Shown here piece by piece: positions 9,525-20,589 of a stretch of 64,000 nt of DNA. The translations under genes and the position numbers were made by a program. Under the pieces are notes generated by a model. It saw only the letters and a program-made list of their open reading frames with translations, had not been told where the DNA came from and made no database searches. The stretch's first letter is position 1. Each line of letters opens with the position of its first letter. The stretch is from Pseudomonas sp. R76 (GTDB lineage Bacteria; Pseudomonadota; Gammaproteobacteria; Pseudomonadales; Pseudomonadaceae), in NCBI RefSeq assembly GCF_009834565.1, contig NZ_CP019428.1, forward strand, positions 5,580,001 to 5,644,000, given 5' to 3'.

Positions 9525-10676
9525 TTACTTGATGGTCAGGGCTTCCAGCTTGCCGCTGTTGCCATACACGTAAAGCATGTTACCCACAACCAGCGGACGG
9601 GCACGCAGGCCGTCACTGTCGATACGTTCGCGGCCGACAAAACGACCGTCCACCTGGCTCAGCAGATGCAGGTAACCTTCGAAGTCACCTACCGCTACAT
9701 AGCTGGAGAACACTTCCGGTGCCGACAGCTGACGGCGGGCCAGGGAGTCGTTGCTCCACAGTGCAGTGGTGGAACGCTCGTCGACACTTTCAACGGTGCC
9801 GGACGCCAGGCTTACGTAGACGCTGCCAAACCCTTGGGCGACACCGGCATAGCTGGAAGCATCACGCTGCCAGTTGATGCGGCCGCTTTGCAGGTCCAGC
9901 GCCGCAACGCGGCCCTGGTAGGTAGCGACGTAGATAGTTTCGCCCGACAGCAGCAAGCCGCCGTCGATGTCCACAACGCGATCCAGTTCGGAACGACCTT
10001 GAGGGATGGCCACACGGGTTTCCCAGGCCGGCACGCCGTTCTGGGTATCCAGGGCGACCACTTTACCGGTCGACAGGCCTGCAACGGCCAGGTTATTGGT
10101 CACAATCGGACCACTGGTGCCGCGCAAGGTCAGCACCGCCGGGGTGCTGTCGTACAACCAGCGCTGGTTGCCGGTAGCGGCGTCCAGACCGATCACACGG
10201 TCATCCTGGGTCTGCACCACAACGATGTCGCCGTTGGTGGCAGGCGCCGAGAGCACTTCACTGGTCACGCGAGAGCGCCATTTCTCTTCACCCGTTGCCG
10301 AGTCCAGAGCAACTACGTCGCCTTTGAGCGTACCGACCAGCACCATGCCGTAGCCGACACCCACGCCACCGGAAACCGGCAGCTCGAGGTCTTTCTTCCA
10401 CTTCACGTCGCCATTCATGCGATCCATGGCAATGATCACGCCGGTGGAGTCAGTGGCCACGATGTTGTCGCCGTCGATCGCCGGCTGCAACAGGTTGTAC
10501 AGGTCGCCCTGGCCATCACCCACGGAGCGGCTCCACTGCTTTTGCAGGACCACTTCTTCCTTGAAGCTGGTCAGCTCGGCAGGAGGCAGTTCTTTTTTAC
10601 TGTTGCTGCTGCAACCCGCGGCCAGAACGGCCAGAGCCAGCAATGCTGCATGTTTCCAACGGATCACGTCACGCAT
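9525..10676 (-). CDS. bamB: Outer-membrane assembly lipoprotein BamB
   Basis: A 383-aa lipoprotein: MRDVIRWKHAALLALAVLAAGC provides signal II with lipobox LAAGC. The remainder is an eight-bladed PQQ-like beta propeller; repeated GxVxALDxxTG segments are visible (VVALDSATGEEKW, VIGLDAATGNQRW, VAALDLQSGRINW). BamB is part of the BAM complex that inserts beta-barrel proteins into the outer membrane. The ATG overlaps the yfgM stop by 8 bp. Frames reading further upstream lie inside yfgM and are rejected. Confidence 0.96.
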   Translation of the reverse strand: MRDVIRWKHAALLALAVLAAGCSSNSKKELPPAELTSFKEEVVLQKQWSRSVGDGQGDLYNLLQPAIDGDNIVATDSTGVIIAMDRMNGDVKWKKDLELPVSGGVGVGYGMVLVGTLKGDVVALDSATGEEKWRSRVTSEVLSAPATNGDIVVVQTQDDRVIGLDAATGNQRWLYDSTPAVLTLRGTSGPIVTNNLAVAGLSTGKVVALDTQNGVPAWETRVAIPQGRSELDRVVDIDGGLLLSGETIYVATYQGRVAALDLQSGRINWQRDASSYAGVAQGFGSVYVSLASGTVESVDERSTTALWSNDSLARRQLSAPEVFSSYVAVGDFEGYLHLLSQVDGRFVGRERIDSDGLRARPLVVGNMLYVYGNSGKLEALTIK

Positions 10677-11310
10677 CCCCTTTGGCCAAGTCGTCCAGCT
10701 TGATTTGTAAGCCACCGACCGCCGCTTCATCAGACAGCGCCGCCTTGGCTTTTTGGTACGCAGCATGGGCTTCGTCGGTACGACCCAATTGGACCAGCAG
10801 GTCGCCCTTGAGCTCTTCACGAGTGGCCACAAATGCCTTGTCAGCATCGCCGTCGAGCAGTTTGAGTGCTTCGTCAGCCTTGTTCTGTGCCGCCAACACC
10901 TGCGCCAGGCGCTGACGTGCGATTTCACCCAGGGTCGGGTTGGTCGGTTTGTCGGCGATGGCCTTCAGTTCGGTCGCGGCGTCATCCAGCTTGCCGGTGT
11001 CGACCGCGACTTTCGCGACGAACAGGCTGCCGTATTGGGCGTAGGTGCTACCGCCGAATTCGCTTTTCAGCTTGCCGGCCAGGTCCGCCACTTGGGCAGG
11101 ATCAGGCTTGCCGTCCGGCGTCAGCGTGGTTTCCAGCAATTGCTGATAGAGGATCGAGGCGCCTTGGGACTGGTTGGCCTGATACTTGTGCCAGGCTTGC
11201 CAGCCGAACACCACCACTAAAGCCAGCAGACCGCCGGTAACCAGGGGCTTGCCGTTACGCTGCCACCAGTCCTTGAACTCGGCCAGCTGCTCATCATCAG
11301 TACTCGACAC
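10669..11310 (-). CDS. YfgM-like tetratricopeptide protein (ancillary SecYEG translocon subunit)
   Basis: A 213-aa protein with a short cytosolic N-terminus (MSSTDDEQLAEFKDWWQRNG), one TM helix (about residues 23-40) and a periplasmic helical TPR-like domain. In E. coli, YfgM sits at the SecYEG translocon with PpiD and helps chaperone exported proteins. The conserved position between hisS and bamB supports the assignment, and its stop overlaps bamB. Confidence 0.9.
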   Translation of the reverse strand: MSSTDDEQLAEFKDWWQRNGKPLVTGGLLALVVVFGWQAWHKYQANQSQGASILYQQLLETTLTPDGKPDPAQVADLAGKLKSEFGGSTYAQYGSLFVAKVAVDTGKLDDAATELKAIADKPTNPTLGEIARQRLAQVLAAQNKADEALKLLDGDADKAFVATREELKGDLLVQLGRTDEAHAAYQKAKAALSDEAAVGGLQIKLDDLAKGDA

Positions 11311-11351
11311 CCCAATACTCCTTAATCGCTAAATTCGGCTGTTCGACAGCT

Positions 11352-12641
11352 TCAACCCTGCACGACGCAGGTGGCCAAGTGCGCGGCGAGCGCATCAAAG
11401 GCAATGTTCTGTTGCTCGCCCTGGCCACGCAGGGGTTTGAAACCTATCACTTGCTGGGCCAGTTCGTCATCGCCGAGGATCAGCGCATACAGCGCACCGC
11501 TCTTGTCGGCCTTCTTGAACTGGCTCTTGAAGCTGCCGGCGCCGGCATTGATCTGCAGGCGCAGGTTCGGCAGTTGGTCGCGGACTTTTTCACTCAAGGC
11601 CAAGGCAGCCAGTTCGGCGGCCTCGCCAAAGGCGCAAAGATACACGTCCACCTGACGGGAGATTTCTTCCGGAACTTGCTCAAGGGTCTCCAGCAGCAGA
11701 ATCAGCCGCTCGATGCCCATGGCAAAACCCACGCCCGTGGTCGGCTTGCCGCCCATTTGCTCGACCAGGCCGTCGTAACGGCCACCGGCACACACGGTGC
11801 CCTGGGCGCCGAGCTTGTCGGTGACCCACTCGAACACGGTCTTGCTGTAGTAATCGAGACCACGGACCAGCTTCGGGTTGATCACGTACGGAATGCCGGC
11901 CGCATCCAGTCGAGCCTTGAGGCCTTCGAAGTGGATGCGCGATTCGTCGTCCAGGTAGTCGGCCATTTTCGGCGCGTCGACCAGTACGGCCTGGGTGTCG
12001 GCGTTCTTGGTATCAAGCACGCGCAACGGGTTGGTCTTCAGACGGCGCTGGCTGTCTTCATCCAGCTTGTCCAGGTGGGCCGACAGGTATTCGACCAAGG
12101 CTTCTCGGTAGCGGCCCCGGGATTCGCTGGTGCCCAGGCTGTTGAGCTCAAGTTTGACCGCGTCGCGGATGCCCAGCAGGCCCCACAGGCGCCAGGTCAA
12201 CACGATCAGCTCGGCGTCGATGTCCGGACCGTCGAGGTTGAACACTTCCAGGCCGATCTGGTGGAACTGGCGATAACGACCTTTCTGCGGGCGCTCGTGG
12301 CGGAACATCGGGCCGATGTACCACAGCTTCTGCGGCTGGCCACCACCGGTGAGGCCATGCTCGAGGACAGCGCGCACGCACGCGGCAGTGCCTTCCGGAC
12401 GCAGGGTCAGGGAGTCGCCGTTGCGGTCTTCGAAGGTGTACATCTCTTTTTCGACGATGTCGGTCACTTCACCGATGGAGCGCTTGAACAGCTCGGTGAA
12501 CTCGACGATCGGCATGCGGATCTGTTTGTAACCGTAGTTATCCAACAGGCGCGCGACCGTGCTCTCGAAGTAGCGCCACAGTGGCGTCTGCTCCGGCAGG
12601 ATGTCGTTCATGCCACGAATGGCTTGCAGAGACTTGCTCAC
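11352..12641 (-). CDS. hisS: Histidyl-tRNA synthetase
   Basis: A 429-aa class II aminoacyl-tRNA synthetase starting [16 protein letters not shown]. Class II motif 2 ([16 protein letters not shown]) and motif 3 ([11 protein letters not shown]) are clear. The histidine-specific [14 protein letters not shown] segment and the C-terminal anticodon-binding domain (about 330-425) are also present. It charges tRNA-His. The gene starts 21 bp after ispG in the same direction. Confidence 0.97.
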   Translation of the reverse strand: MSKSLQAIRGMNDILPEQTPLWRYFESTVARLLDNYGYKQIRMPIVEFTELFKRSIGEVTDIVEKEMYTFEDRNGDSLTLRPEGTAACVRAVLEHGLTGGGQPQKLWYIGPMFRHERPQKGRYRQFHQIGLEVFNLDGPDIDAELIVLTWRLWGLLGIRDAVKLELNSLGTSESRGRYREALVEYLSAHLDKLDEDSQRRLKTNPLRVLDTKNADTQAVLVDAPKMADYLDDESRIHFEGLKARLDAAGIPYVINPKLVRGLDYYSKTVFEWVTDKLGAQGTVCAGGRYDGLVEQMGGKPTTGVGFAMGIERLILLLETLEQVPEEISRQVDVYLCAFGEAAELAALALSEKVRDQLPNLRLQINAGAGSFKSQFKKADKSGALYALILGDDELAQQVIGFKPLRGQGEQQNIAFDALAAHLATCVVQG

Positions 12642-12662
12642 ATCTAATCCTTAAATTCGTTC

Positions 12663-13772
12663 TTAGCCGCGCGCGATCAGCGCTGCGTCAGCCGCGACCT
12701 TCTCGGCCGCTTTCTCGCGGATCAGTCTTTCGAGCTCATCCACCAGATTGTCATTCGTCAACTTCTGCGACGGCTTGCCGTCGATGTAAATCAGGTTCGG
12801 TGTACCGCCGGTCAAGCCGATGTGCGCCTCTTTGGCTTCACCCGGGCCGTTGACCACGCAACCGATCACCGCAACATCCAGCGGCACCAGCAAGTCTTCG
12901 AGGCGCCCTTCCAGTTCGTTCATGGTTTTCACCACGTCGAAGTTCTGCCGCGAGCAGCTCGGGCAGGCAATGAAGTTGATGCCACGGGAACGCAAATGCA
13001 GGGATTTGAGAATGTCGTAACCGACCTTCACTTCCTCTACCGGGTCTGCCGCCAGAGAGATGCGGATAGTATCGCCAATCCCTTCGGCGAGCAGCATACC
13101 GAGACCCACCGCAGATTTCACTGTGCCTGAGCGCAAACCGCCCGCTTCAGTGATACCCAAGTGCAGCGGCTGTACGATTTCCTTGGCCAGCAGGCGGTAG
13201 GCTTCTACCGCCATGAACACGTCGGAAGCCTTTACGCTGACCTTGAAGTCCTGGAAATTCAGGCGTTCAAGGTGTTCAACGTGGCGCAGCGCCGATTCAA
13301 CCAGCGCGGCCGGGGTCGGTTCGCCGTATTTCTTTTGCAGGTCTTTTTCCAGGGAACCGGCGTTAACGCCGATGCGGATTGGAATGCCGCGATCACGGGC
13401 CGCATCCACCACCGCGCGCACACGGTCTTCGCGACCGATGTTGCCCGGGTTGATGCGCAGGCAATCGACGCCCAGTTCGGCCACGCGCAAGGCGATCTTG
13501 TAGTCGAAGTGGATATCTGCAACCAGCGGCACCTTGACCAGTTGCTTGATGCGGCCAAAGGCTTCGGCAGCGTCCATGTCCGGCACGGAAACCCGCACGA
13601 TGTCCACGCCGGCCGCTTCCAGACGGTTGATCTGGGCGACGGTGGCGGCCACATCATTGGTGTCGCTGTTGGTCATGCTTTGCACTGCGATGGGGGCATC
13701 GCCACCCACCGGCACCGAGCCGACCCAGATCTTGCGCGATACGCGACGTTTGATTGGAGATTCGCCGTGCAT
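12663..13772 (-). CDS. ispG: 4-hydroxy-3-methylbut-2-enyl-diphosphate synthase (flavodoxin type)
   Basis: A 369-aa protein ([20 protein letters not shown]). The TIM-barrel N-domain is followed by the Fe-S domain with CPSC (residues about 270-273) and [10 protein letters not shown], which supply the three Cys and one Glu ligating the [4Fe-4S] cluster. IspG catalyses the penultimate step of the MEP isoprenoid pathway. Its need for Fe-S clusters links it to the isc operon nearby. It starts 2 bp after the rodZ stop, so transcription is coupled. Confidence 0.97.
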   Translation of the reverse strand: MHGESPIKRRVSRKIWVGSVPVGGDAPIAVQSMTNSDTNDVAATVAQINRLEAAGVDIVRVSVPDMDAAEAFGRIKQLVKVPLVADIHFDYKIALRVAELGVDCLRINPGNIGREDRVRAVVDAARDRGIPIRIGVNAGSLEKDLQKKYGEPTPAALVESALRHVEHLERLNFQDFKVSVKASDVFMAVEAYRLLAKEIVQPLHLGITEAGGLRSGTVKSAVGLGMLLAEGIGDTIRISLAADPVEEVKVGYDILKSLHLRSRGINFIACPSCSRQNFDVVKTMNELEGRLEDLLVPLDVAVIGCVVNGPGEAKEAHIGLTGGTPNLIYIDGKPSQKLTNDNLVDELERLIREKAAEKVAADAALIARG

Positions 13773-13774
13773 GA

Positions 13775-14770
13775 CTATTGTCCCAACTTGAGGCGAGCGG
13801 TCTCGCCACTGGTGAACGGCGCTACGTCCACAGGCTGGCCGTTGTAGACCACTTGCGCGCCACGGGCAAAGCCCAGACGCAGCGTCAAAGGAGGCTTGCC
13901 GCCTTGGTCAAGCGTATCTCCCTTACGCTTCAAACCACTGAACAGCACTTTGCCGTTGCCATCGGTGACTTGCGTCCAGCAGTCAGCGATGAAAGTAATC
14001 TGGATATGCCCGTCACCGGCGATCAACGCAGGCGTGGTCGGTGGCGAAACCGCTGGCGCTGCCGGAGCGACTGGCGCGGCGGTCGCAGGAGCCTGTGCCG
14101 CAGTTGCAGGCGTATGGGCCTGGGCAGCTGGGGCGGCCGGAGTAGCCGGCGCCGGCACGGCGGCGGTAGCAGCGGGTGCAGTGGCGGCTTCGGGCGCTGG
14201 CTGCTCGGCAGTGGTCGGCGTCTCAGGCGCGGCCTGACCTTCGACAACGGCCTGGTCTTCCGGCTCATCCAGCGGATGGATCTGGGTGGTGCCGTCGGCG
14301 CTTTCGACTTCGACGTGCTCCATGGCGTTGCTGGTCAGATCCTTGCTGCGCTGGGAGGCCTGGTCTTGCCACCAGACAAAACCACCGCCGATCACGGCGA
14401 TCAGCAACAACAGGCTGACAATTCGCAAAATCGTGTGGGAAACCCGCACCGGCTCTTCGATGCGACCCAGGCCATGCACATTGCTGCCCTGGGAGTCGGT
14501 GCCGGTGAATTGGTCGAATTCCTGTACCAGTACGGTCTGGTCAATGCCCAGCAACTTGGCATAGGCGCGGATATAGCCGCGGGCGAAGGTATGCCCAGGC
14601 AGCTTGTCGAACGCGCCGGCTTCCAGGTTGCCCAGCGATGTCGTGGTCAAATTGAGCTTGAGGGCCACTTCTGCCAGCGACCAGCCATTGCTTTCGCGGG
14701 CCTGACGCAAGGTCTCGCCTGGGTTTACGCGATTAGCTGCTACAACTTCCGGGTGCGCCGCTTTCATCAT
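13775..14770 (-). CDS. rodZ: RodZ-like cytoskeletal protein (HTH domain, TM, DUF4115)
   Basis: A 331-aa protein: cytoplasmic Cro/CI-type HTH (residues 18-85, [16 protein letters not shown]), one TM helix (about 112-130, [14 protein letters not shown]), an Ala/Pro/Thr-rich periplasmic linker (about 175-245) and a C-terminal DUF4115 beta domain. RodZ links MreB to the elongasome and sets rod shape. Two adjacent ATGs (14770, 14767) overlap the pilW stop; either may be used. The low-complexity linker probably varies in length between strains. Confidence 0.92.
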   Translation of the reverse strand: MMKAAHPEVVAANRVNPGETLRQARESNGWSLAEVALKLNLTTTSLGNLEAGAFDKLPGHTFARGYIRAYAKLLGIDQTVLVQEFDQFTGTDSQGSNVHGLGRIEEPVRVSHTILRIVSLLLLIAVIGGGFVWWQDQASQRSKDLTSNAMEHVEVESADGTTQIHPLDEPEDQAVVEGQAAPETPTTAEQPAPEAATAPAATAAVPAPATPAAPAAQAHTPATAAQAPATAAPVAPAAPAVSPPTTPALIAGDGHIQITFIADCWTQVTDGNGKVLFSGLKRKGDTLDQGGKPPLTLRLGFARGAQVVYNGQPVDVAPFTSGETARLKLGQ

Positions 14771-15525
14771 TGCTCCGACAGGTATTGCTGATATTCCGGC
14801 GTACCGGGATAGAGTCGTTCGAGTTGCTGGCCAAATCGTGCGGCCGTGTCGCGTTCTTCATGAACCGTCGCCAGGCGCACACCGAGCAATAGACTACGTG
14901 CATTTTGCCCGCTGAGCAGGCTAAAACGCTCGTAATAGTCACGTGCCGGCACATAATGCCTGTCTTCGTAAGACAACTCAGCCATTTCGAGCAACGCGCG
15001 TGGCTGACGACTGTTCAAATGCAGGGCTTTTTCCAGCTGTTGGCGCGCGCTGTCGCGCTGGCCGAGGCGCATCGAGGTGACCCCAAGGTTCTCGAACACC
15101 CGCGACCGCTCCGGGTAGAGGGCATCGGCGGAGGCTTGCAGGAAATAACGGGAAGCCTGGTCATAACGTTTCTGCTCGAACAGGAAGCTGCCGTAATTGT
15201 TCAGCAGCCGAGGGTCGGCAGGACGCGCGGCCAAGGCCTTGTGGAAATACTCATCGGCCAACGCAGGCTCGGCCTGCGCCTGGAACACCAGGGCCAGCGC
15301 CGCATTCGCGTCGGCATCGTCGCCGTCCAGCTCAAGGGCCTTTTTCAACGGCACCTTGGCCTGCTCGCTCATCCCTTGGCGCAGGTAACCCAATCCCAGT
15401 TGCACATAGGCAACTCGCGCCTCATCACGGCCTTTATCAGTGTGCAAAGGGCTGTCGTGGCCCGATGAAACACAACCGGCCACGAGGCCGGTAAACAGTA
15501 AAAGCAGCGCAAGGCGCAAGGGCAT
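14767..15525 (-). CDS. pilW: Type IV pilus biogenesis/stability lipoprotein PilW (PilF)
   Basis: A 252-aa lipoprotein with signal MPLRLALLLLFTGLVAGC and lipobox LVAGC. At least four TPR units follow (YVQLGLGYLRQGM, ADANAALALVF, LLNNYGSFLFEQ, SRVFENLGVTSM). In Pseudomonas this protein (PilF/PilW) localises and multimerises the secretin PilQ in the outer membrane. The neighbourhood rlmN-pilW-rodZ-ispG is conserved in gammaproteobacteria and supports the name. Confidence 0.93.
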   Translation of the reverse strand: MPLRLALLLLFTGLVAGCVSSGHDSPLHTDKGRDEARVAYVQLGLGYLRQGMSEQAKVPLKKALELDGDDADANAALALVFQAQAEPALADEYFHKALAARPADPRLLNNYGSFLFEQKRYDQASRYFLQASADALYPERSRVFENLGVTSMRLGQRDSARQQLEKALHLNSRQPRALLEMAELSYEDRHYVPARDYYERFSLLSGQNARSLLLGVRLATVHEERDTAARFGQQLERLYPGTPEYQQYLSEQ

Positions 15526-15537
15526 AGAGGTCCTCTC

Positions 15538-16686
15538 TCAGATTCGATTCACAGCAATTTGCGGCAAATCTTCGGCGGCGTTAAGTTCGCGCACGGCGAT
15601 ATAACGTTCGCTGCGGCGGGTGCGGTCCATCACCTGCCCTACCAATTGGCCACACGCGGCGTCGATGTCCTCACCACGGGTGGTGCGTACGGTGACGTTG
15701 TAGCCCGCCTGGTGGAGTTGATCCTGGAAACGGCGAATGGCGTTGTTGCTCGGCCGCTCGTAGCCAGAATGTGGAAACGGGTTAAACGGAATCAGGTTGA
15801 TCTTGCACGGGGTGTTCTTGAGCAGCTCGATCATCTCGACGGCGTGCTCGACCTTGTCGTTGATGTCCTTGAGCATGGTGTACTCAATGGTCAACACACG
15901 CTTCTCGCCCAAGGTCGCCATGTAACGCTGGCAAGATTCGAGCAGCATCTTAATCGGATACTTCTTGTTGATCGGCACCAATTGGTTACGCAATGCGTCA
16001 TTTGGTGCGTGCAGCGACAACGCCAGGGAGACGTCGATGTGCTTGGCCAGCTCATCGATCATCGGCACCACGCCGGAGGTCGACAGGGTCACACGGCGCT
16101 TGGAGATGCCGTAGCCCAGGTCGTCCATCATCAGGTGCATGGCCGCAACCACGTTGTCGAAGTTCAGCAGCGGCTCACCCATGCCCATCATCACCACGTT
16201 GGTGATGGCACGGTCGACGGTTGCCGGGACGCTGCCAAAGGATTTGTTGGCAATCCACACCTGGCCGATGACTTCGGCGGCAGTGAGGTTGCTATTGAAG
16301 CCTTGCTTGCCGGTGGAGCAGAAACTGCAGTCCAGGGCACAGCCTGCCTGGGACGAAACGCACAAAGTGCCGCGTTTGCCCTGGGGAATGTATACGGTCT
16401 CGACGCAGCTGCCGGACGCCACGCGCACCACCCACTTACGGGTGCCGTCGCTGGAGATGTCCTCGCTGACCACTTCGGGGCCACGGACCTCAGCAATGGC
16501 CTTGAGCTTGTCGCGCAGGGCCTTGCTGACGTTCGTCATGGCGTCGAAATCGTCGACGCCAAAGTGGTGAATCCACTTCATTACCTGACCGGCACGGAAA
16601 CGCTTCTCCCCGATTGAGTCGAAGAATTTCTCCATTTCCGGCTGAGTCAGACCCAGCAGGTTGGTTTTTACAGTCGATGTAGTCAT
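15538..16686 (-). CDS. rlmN: Dual-specificity 23S rRNA/tRNA adenine-C2 methyltransferase RlmN
   Basis: A 382-aa radical-SAM enzyme. The cluster motif CALDCSFC (CxxxCxxC) is visible around residue 125. The conserved Cys that forms the protein-RNA adduct lies in the C-terminal region (DAACGQL). RlmN methylates A2503 of 23S rRNA and A37 of some tRNAs. It is normally spaced between ndk and pilW. The start at 16686 gives [17 protein letters not shown], matching the family. Confidence 0.97.
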   Translation of the reverse strand: MTTSTVKTNLLGLTQPEMEKFFDSIGEKRFRAGQVMKWIHHFGVDDFDAMTNVSKALRDKLKAIAEVRGPEVVSEDISSDGTRKWVVRVASGSCVETVYIPQGKRGTLCVSSQAGCALDCSFCSTGKQGFNSNLTAAEVIGQVWIANKSFGSVPATVDRAITNVVMMGMGEPLLNFDNVVAAMHLMMDDLGYGISKRRVTLSTSGVVPMIDELAKHIDVSLALSLHAPNDALRNQLVPINKKYPIKMLLESCQRYMATLGEKRVLTIEYTMLKDINDKVEHAVEMIELLKNTPCKINLIPFNPFPHSGYERPSNNAIRRFQDQLHQAGYNVTVRTTRGEDIDAACGQLVGQVMDRTRRSERYIAVRELNAAEDLPQIAVNRI

Positions 16687-16715
16687 GGATTCACCCTCAC
16701 TCTTTAAGCCGATGC

Positions 16716-17141
16716 TTAGCGAGCGGTTACTTCAGTAGCAGCGAAAAAGTACGAGATTTCGCGAGCAGCAGCGGCTTCGGAGTCCGAACCGTGAACAGCG
16801 TTGGCGTCGATGGATTCAGCGAAGTCAGCGCGAATGGTGCCGGCAGCCGCTTCTTTAGGGTTGGTAGCGCCCATCAGCTCGCGGTTCAGAGCGATAGCGT
16901 TTTCGCCTTCCAGAACCTGAACAACAACAGGGCCGGAGATCATGAAGGAGACCAGGTCGCCGAAGAAGCCACGAGCGCTGTGCTCAGCGTAGAAGCCTTC
17001 AGCTTCAGCTTTGGACAGTTGCTTGAGTTTCGAAGCTACAACCTTCAGGCCGGCTTTTTCGAAACGAGTGGTGATCTCGCCGATGACGTTTTTTGCAACA
17101 GCGTCAGGCTTGATGATGGAGAAAGTACGTTGAACAGCCAT
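16716..17141 (-). CDS. ndk: Nucleoside diphosphate kinase
   Basis: A 141-aa protein ([15 protein letters not shown]). The phosphohistidine site is NAVHGSDS (His about 117), and KPDAVAKN and GATNPKEA are conserved. It balances NTP pools by ping-pong phosphate transfer. It stands between rlmN and the isc operon terminator, so it probably has its own promoter. Confidence 0.98.
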   Translation of the reverse strand: MAVQRTFSIIKPDAVAKNVIGEITTRFEKAGLKVVASKLKQLSKAEAEGFYAEHSARGFFGDLVSFMISGPVVVQVLEGENAIALNRELMGATNPKEAAAGTIRADFAESIDANAVHGSDSEAAAAREISYFFAATEVTAR

Positions 17142-17170
17142 GGTGTAACTCCAGAAACGGTAATTTACGA

Positions 17171-17201
17171 AAAATTAAACCCGCGAATTATACGCGGGTT
17201 A
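17171..17201 (-). terminator. Terminator of the isc operon
   Basis: Perfect 8-bp stem AACCCGCG/CGCGGGTT with a 7-nt loop. On the minus strand it is followed by TAATTTTTC. It lies 34 bp after the iscX stop and before ndk. Confidence 0.85.
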
Positions 17202-17233
17202 TTGGGTATTGCCTAACTGCGTAAAAAGGCGGC

Positions 17234-17437
17234 TCAGTCGTCTGCTTCTTCGATCCACAGACCCTGAATCGCTTCCAGAACCTTTTCGCCACCCCGGTCC
17301 GGGATATCGTCGAATTCCGGCAGCGCCATTACGAGGTCGCGCAGCTTAACGAAGTTCACAGTAAGAGGATTGACCTCAGGATGAGCTTCAGCAAGTTGTA
17401 TAGCGATTTCTTGTACATCAACCCATTTCAGGCTCAT
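17234..17437 (-). CDS. iscX: Fe-S cluster assembly protein IscX
   Basis: A 67-aa acidic protein (MSLKWVDVQEIA...), the usual length for IscX (YfhJ). It binds IscS and iron and modulates cluster assembly. The ATG at 17437 is preceded by AAGGAA. An in-frame ATG at 17455 overlapping the fdx stop is possible but lengthens the protein beyond the family. It is the last gene of the isc operon. Confidence 0.95.
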   Translation of the reverse strand: MSLKWVDVQEIAIQLAEAHPEVNPLTVNFVKLRDLVMALPEFDDIPDRGGEKVLEAIQGLWIEEADD

Positions 17438-17451
17438 GACATTTCCTTGAA

Positions 17452-17793
17452 TCAATGCGGCGCTTCGGCCGCATGGTTGAGGGAATATTTCGGAATTTCG
17501 ACGGTGATGTCTTCAGTCCCAACCTTGGCCTGACAGCTTAGGCGAGAAGTCGCTTCCAGGCCCCAGGCGCGGTCCAGAAAGTCCTCTTCCAGCTCATCGG
17601 CTTCTTCCAGAGAGTTGAAACCCTCGCGAATCACGCAATGGCAGGTGGTGCAGGCGCAGACACCGCCGCAGGCACTTTCGATCTCGATGTGGTTGTCATG
17701 GGCAACTTCGAGGATGGACTTGCCGGTCTCAGCCTCCACGACCATACCGTCCGGGCAATGCTCGGCGTGTGGCAGAAAAATGACCTGCGGCAT
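17452..17793 (-). CDS. fdx: ISC-type [2Fe-2S] ferredoxin
   Basis: A 113-aa adrenodoxin-type ferredoxin. The cluster ligands are in CGGVCACTTC and the later LSCQAKV Cys. It donates electrons for cluster assembly on IscU. The start MPQVIFLPHAEHCP lies 3 bp after the hscA stop. Confidence 0.96.
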   Translation of the reverse strand: MPQVIFLPHAEHCPDGMVVEAETGKSILEVAHDNHIEIESACGGVCACTTCHCVIREGFNSLEEADELEEDFLDRAWGLEATSRLSCQAKVGTEDITVEIPKYSLNHAAEAPH

Positions 17794-17796
17794 TAA

Positions 17797-19659
17797 TTAT
17801 TCCTCGATTTCATTCAGATTGCGCCCGGCCAGGGCGGCTTTTACCGACTGGTCCATGCGACGGGCGGCAAAAGCATCGGTCACTTGCGACAGACGCTTGG
17901 TCTGTTGCTCGATGGCGTAGCCATCGGTGCCTTTCGTCAGTTCGGCCAGTTCCTGCATCTGCAGATCAATGACCATGCGCTCTTCGGCGTCCAACAGGCG
18001 CTCGCCGTCAGCATCCAGGGCACCCTGCACGGCTTCAAGCAGGCGCTGGGCGTCGACTTGCTGCTCGCGCAATACGCGGGCGACTTTGTCGTCACCGGCA
18101 TATTGGAACGAATCCTTGAGCATCTTGGCGATTTCGCCGTCGGTCAGGCCGTAGGACGGCTTGACCTGAATGCTGGCTTCAACGCCCGAGGCCAGTTCAC
18201 GCGCAGCCACGCTGAGCAGGCCATCGGCGTCTACCTGATAGGTCACGCGAATCTTCGCCGCACCGGCAACCATCGCCGGAATACCGCGCAATTCGAAGCG
18301 TGCCAGAGAGCGGCAGTCGCTGATCAGCTCGCGCTCACCTTGCAGCACATGAATCATCATGGCCGTCTGGCCATCTTTATAGGTGGTGAAGTCCTGGGCG
18401 CGCGCAACGGGGATGGTGGTGTTGCGGGGAATCACCTTCTCCATCAGGCCGCCCATGGTTTCCAGCCCCAGGGACAGCGGGATCACGTCGAGCAGCAGCA
18501 ATTCGCCGCCGTCGCGCTTGTTGCCGGCCAAGGTGTCGGCCTGGATCGCGGCGCCGATGGCGACCACTTGATCCGGGTCGATTTCGGTCAGCGGCTGGCG
18601 ACCAAAGGCTTCACCAACGGCTTCGCGAACCCGTGGGACGCGCGTCGAACCGCCGACCATGACCACGGCGGCTACGTCTTCCAGCTCTACGCCGGAATCG
18701 CGCACGGCACGGCGGCAGGCTTTCAGGCTGCGGGCAACCATTGGCTCGATCAGCGCATCGAAGGCTTCGCGGGTCAGTTGAGCCGACCAGGAACCGTAGG
18801 AAAAATCGACAGAATTGGCATCAGTCAGCGCTTCTTTGGCCGCACAGGCGGTTTGCAGCAGGTTGCGCTGCTCGCCCGGGTCCAAATCAGCAGACAAACC
18901 GGCGCTGGTGATAATCCAGCCGGCAATCGCATGATCGAAGTCATCACCGCCCAAGGCGGTATCGCCACCGGTGGCCAGCACTTCGAACACACCGCCGGTC
19001 AGGCGCAGGATCGAAATATCGAAGGTGCCGCCGCCCAGGTCATAAATAGCAACCAGGCCTTCAGCGTGTTGATCCAGCCCGTAAGCCACTGCGGCCGCCG
19101 TCGGTTCGTTGAGCAGGCGCAGCACGTTCAGACCGGCGAGCTTCGCCGCGTCTTTGGTGGCCTGGCGCTGTGCGTCGTCGAAATACGCAGGAACAGTAAT
19201 CACCGCGCCGACCAGTTCGCCGCCCAAGGTCTTTTCCGCACGCTGACGCAGCACCTTGAGGATATCGGCCGACACTTCCACCGGGCTTTTAGGGCCCTGG
19301 ACGGTGTCGATGAACGGCATATGGGATTCGCCGCCGACGAAGCGGTACGGCAACTGGTCGCCCAATTGCTTGACGTCGGACAGACCACGACCCATCAAGC
19401 GCTTGACCGACAGCACCGTATTCAAAGGATCGGTAGACGCCGCCAGCTTGGCCGACTCGCCGACTTCGGTGCGATCAGCGTGATAGCGCACGGCGGACGG
19501 CAGGATAACCTGGCCATCGGCGTCGGGCAGCGGCTCGGACAGGCCGCTGCGCAAGGCAGCAACCAGGGAATTGGTGGTGCCCAGGTCAATCCCGACCGCC
19601 AGGCGACGCTGGTGCGGTTGAGGGCTTTGGCCGGGTTCGGCGATCTGCAGTAGAGCCAT
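17797..19659 (-). CDS. hscA: Fe-S protein assembly chaperone HscA
   Basis: A 620-aa Hsp70-family ATPase. The nucleotide-binding domain has [13 protein letters not shown] near residue 24 and the phosphate-2 loop [13 protein letters not shown]. The substrate-binding domain follows from about 390. It specifically binds the LPPVK motif of IscU, present in the iscU gene here, and with HscB drives cluster transfer. Length and N-terminal extension match HscA rather than DnaK. Confidence 0.97.
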   Translation of the reverse strand: MALLQIAEPGQSPQPHQRRLAVGIDLGTTNSLVAALRSGLSEPLPDADGQVILPSAVRYHADRTEVGESAKLAASTDPLNTVLSVKRLMGRGLSDVKQLGDQLPYRFVGGESHMPFIDTVQGPKSPVEVSADILKVLRQRAEKTLGGELVGAVITVPAYFDDAQRQATKDAAKLAGLNVLRLLNEPTAAAVAYGLDQHAEGLVAIYDLGGGTFDISILRLTGGVFEVLATGGDTALGGDDFDHAIAGWIITSAGLSADLDPGEQRNLLQTACAAKEALTDANSVDFSYGSWSAQLTREAFDALIEPMVARSLKACRRAVRDSGVELEDVAAVVMVGGSTRVPRVREAVGEAFGRQPLTEIDPDQVVAIGAAIQADTLAGNKRDGGELLLLDVIPLSLGLETMGGLMEKVIPRNTTIPVARAQDFTTYKDGQTAMMIHVLQGERELISDCRSLARFELRGIPAMVAGAAKIRVTYQVDADGLLSVAARELASGVEASIQVKPSYGLTDGEIAKMLKDSFQYAGDDKVARVLREQQVDAQRLLEAVQGALDADGERLLDAEERMVIDLQMQELAELTKGTDGYAIEQQTKRLSQVTDAFAARRMDQSVKAALAGRNLNEIEE

Positions 19660-19707
19660 GGTAATCAGGTCTTATCTGTCTATCAGGCGTGCACGGGCAG
19701 CACTGGG

Positions 19708-20229
19708 TTAATCGTCGAGGCGCTCTTCTAGCTGGCGCACTTCGTAGGTGAGCTTGTCGAGGAACTGCATGCGCCGCATCAGGCGCTCGGCCTGTTCACG
19801 TTGCGCTGCATCATCCCAACAGGCTGCGAAGCTTTCGTTGAGCTCATCCTGGGCCACTTTCAGACGGCGCTTGAAGACTGCGACACCGGCCACATCGGCC
19901 TCGTCCTGCAAATCTTCGAGTTCTTCGCGCCACTGCATCTGCTGCATCAGGAAGTCCGGGTCGTGCACCGTGACTTCAATCGGCAACTCGCCACCGTTCA
20001 TCGCGAGCAGGTAGCGCGCGCGTTTAGGCGGGTTTTTCAGCGTCTGATAGGCTTCGTTGAGGCTGGCTGATCGCTCCAGCGCCAAGCGTTGCTCACGCTC
20101 GGAAGCGTCAGCAAAGCGGTCCGGATGCACCCCACGCGCCAACTCTCGGTAGCGCGTGGCAAGCTGCTCGAGGTCCAGCCGAAAGCTCGGCTGCAGCTCG
20201 AATAAAGCGAAATGACAAGGAGTACCCAC
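19708..20229 (-). CDS. hscB: Co-chaperone HscB (J-type)
   Basis: A 173-aa protein with a GTG start ([16 protein letters not shown]) and GAGG upstream. The J domain carries HPDRF (residues about 34-38). The C-terminal three-helix bundle binds IscU. It stimulates HscA ATPase. A longer reading frame to 20268 would run into iscA and is rejected. Confidence 0.95.
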   Translation of the reverse strand: MGTPCHFALFELQPSFRLDLEQLATRYRELARGVHPDRFADASEREQRLALERSASLNEAYQTLKNPPKRARYLLAMNGGELPIEVTVHDPDFLMQQMQWREELEDLQDEADVAGVAVFKRRLKVAQDELNESFAACWDDAAQREQAERLMRRMQFLDKLTYEVRQLEERLDD

Positions 20230-20237
20230 GAATAGCC

Positions 20238-20561
20238 TCAGATGTTGAAGCTTTCGCCGCAGCCACACTCACCGCGCACGTTGGGGTTGTTGAACTTGAA
20301 GCCTTCGTTCAACCCTTCCTTGACGAAATCGAGCTCGGTGCCGTCCAGGTAGGTCAGGCTTTTAGGGTCGATTATCACTTTCTCGCCGTGACTTTCGAAC
20401 ACCTGGTCTTCCGCAACCACCTCGTCGACAAACTCCAGCACGTAGGCAAGGCCGGAACAGCCCGTGGTGCGAACACCCAGACGAATCCCCTCACCTTTAC
20501 CGCGCCCATTCAGGGAGCGGCGAATGTGCTGCGCAGCCGCTTCTGTCATGCTGATAGCCAT
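20238..20561 (-). CDS. iscA: Iron-sulfur carrier IscA
   Basis: A 107-aa A-type carrier ([16 protein letters not shown]). The three conserved Cys are in TTGCSG and the C-terminal GECGCGES. It carries [4Fe-4S] or iron to apo-targets. It lies in the isc operon between iscU and hscB. Confidence 0.97.
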   Translation of the reverse strand: MAISMTEAAAQHIRRSLNGRGKGEGIRLGVRTTGCSGLAYVLEFVDEVVAEDQVFESHGEKVIIDPKSLTYLDGTELDFVKEGLNEGFKFNNPNVRGECGCGESFNI

Positions 20562-20589
20562 CGTTGACTCCTTACTCGTCGCCAAATGC

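Noticed and set aside
7956..10703. 915-codon open frame on the plus strand opposite der and bamB
   Set aside because: It is a shadow of two well-identified genes on the other strand, caused by GC-rich codon bias. The protein has no family features.
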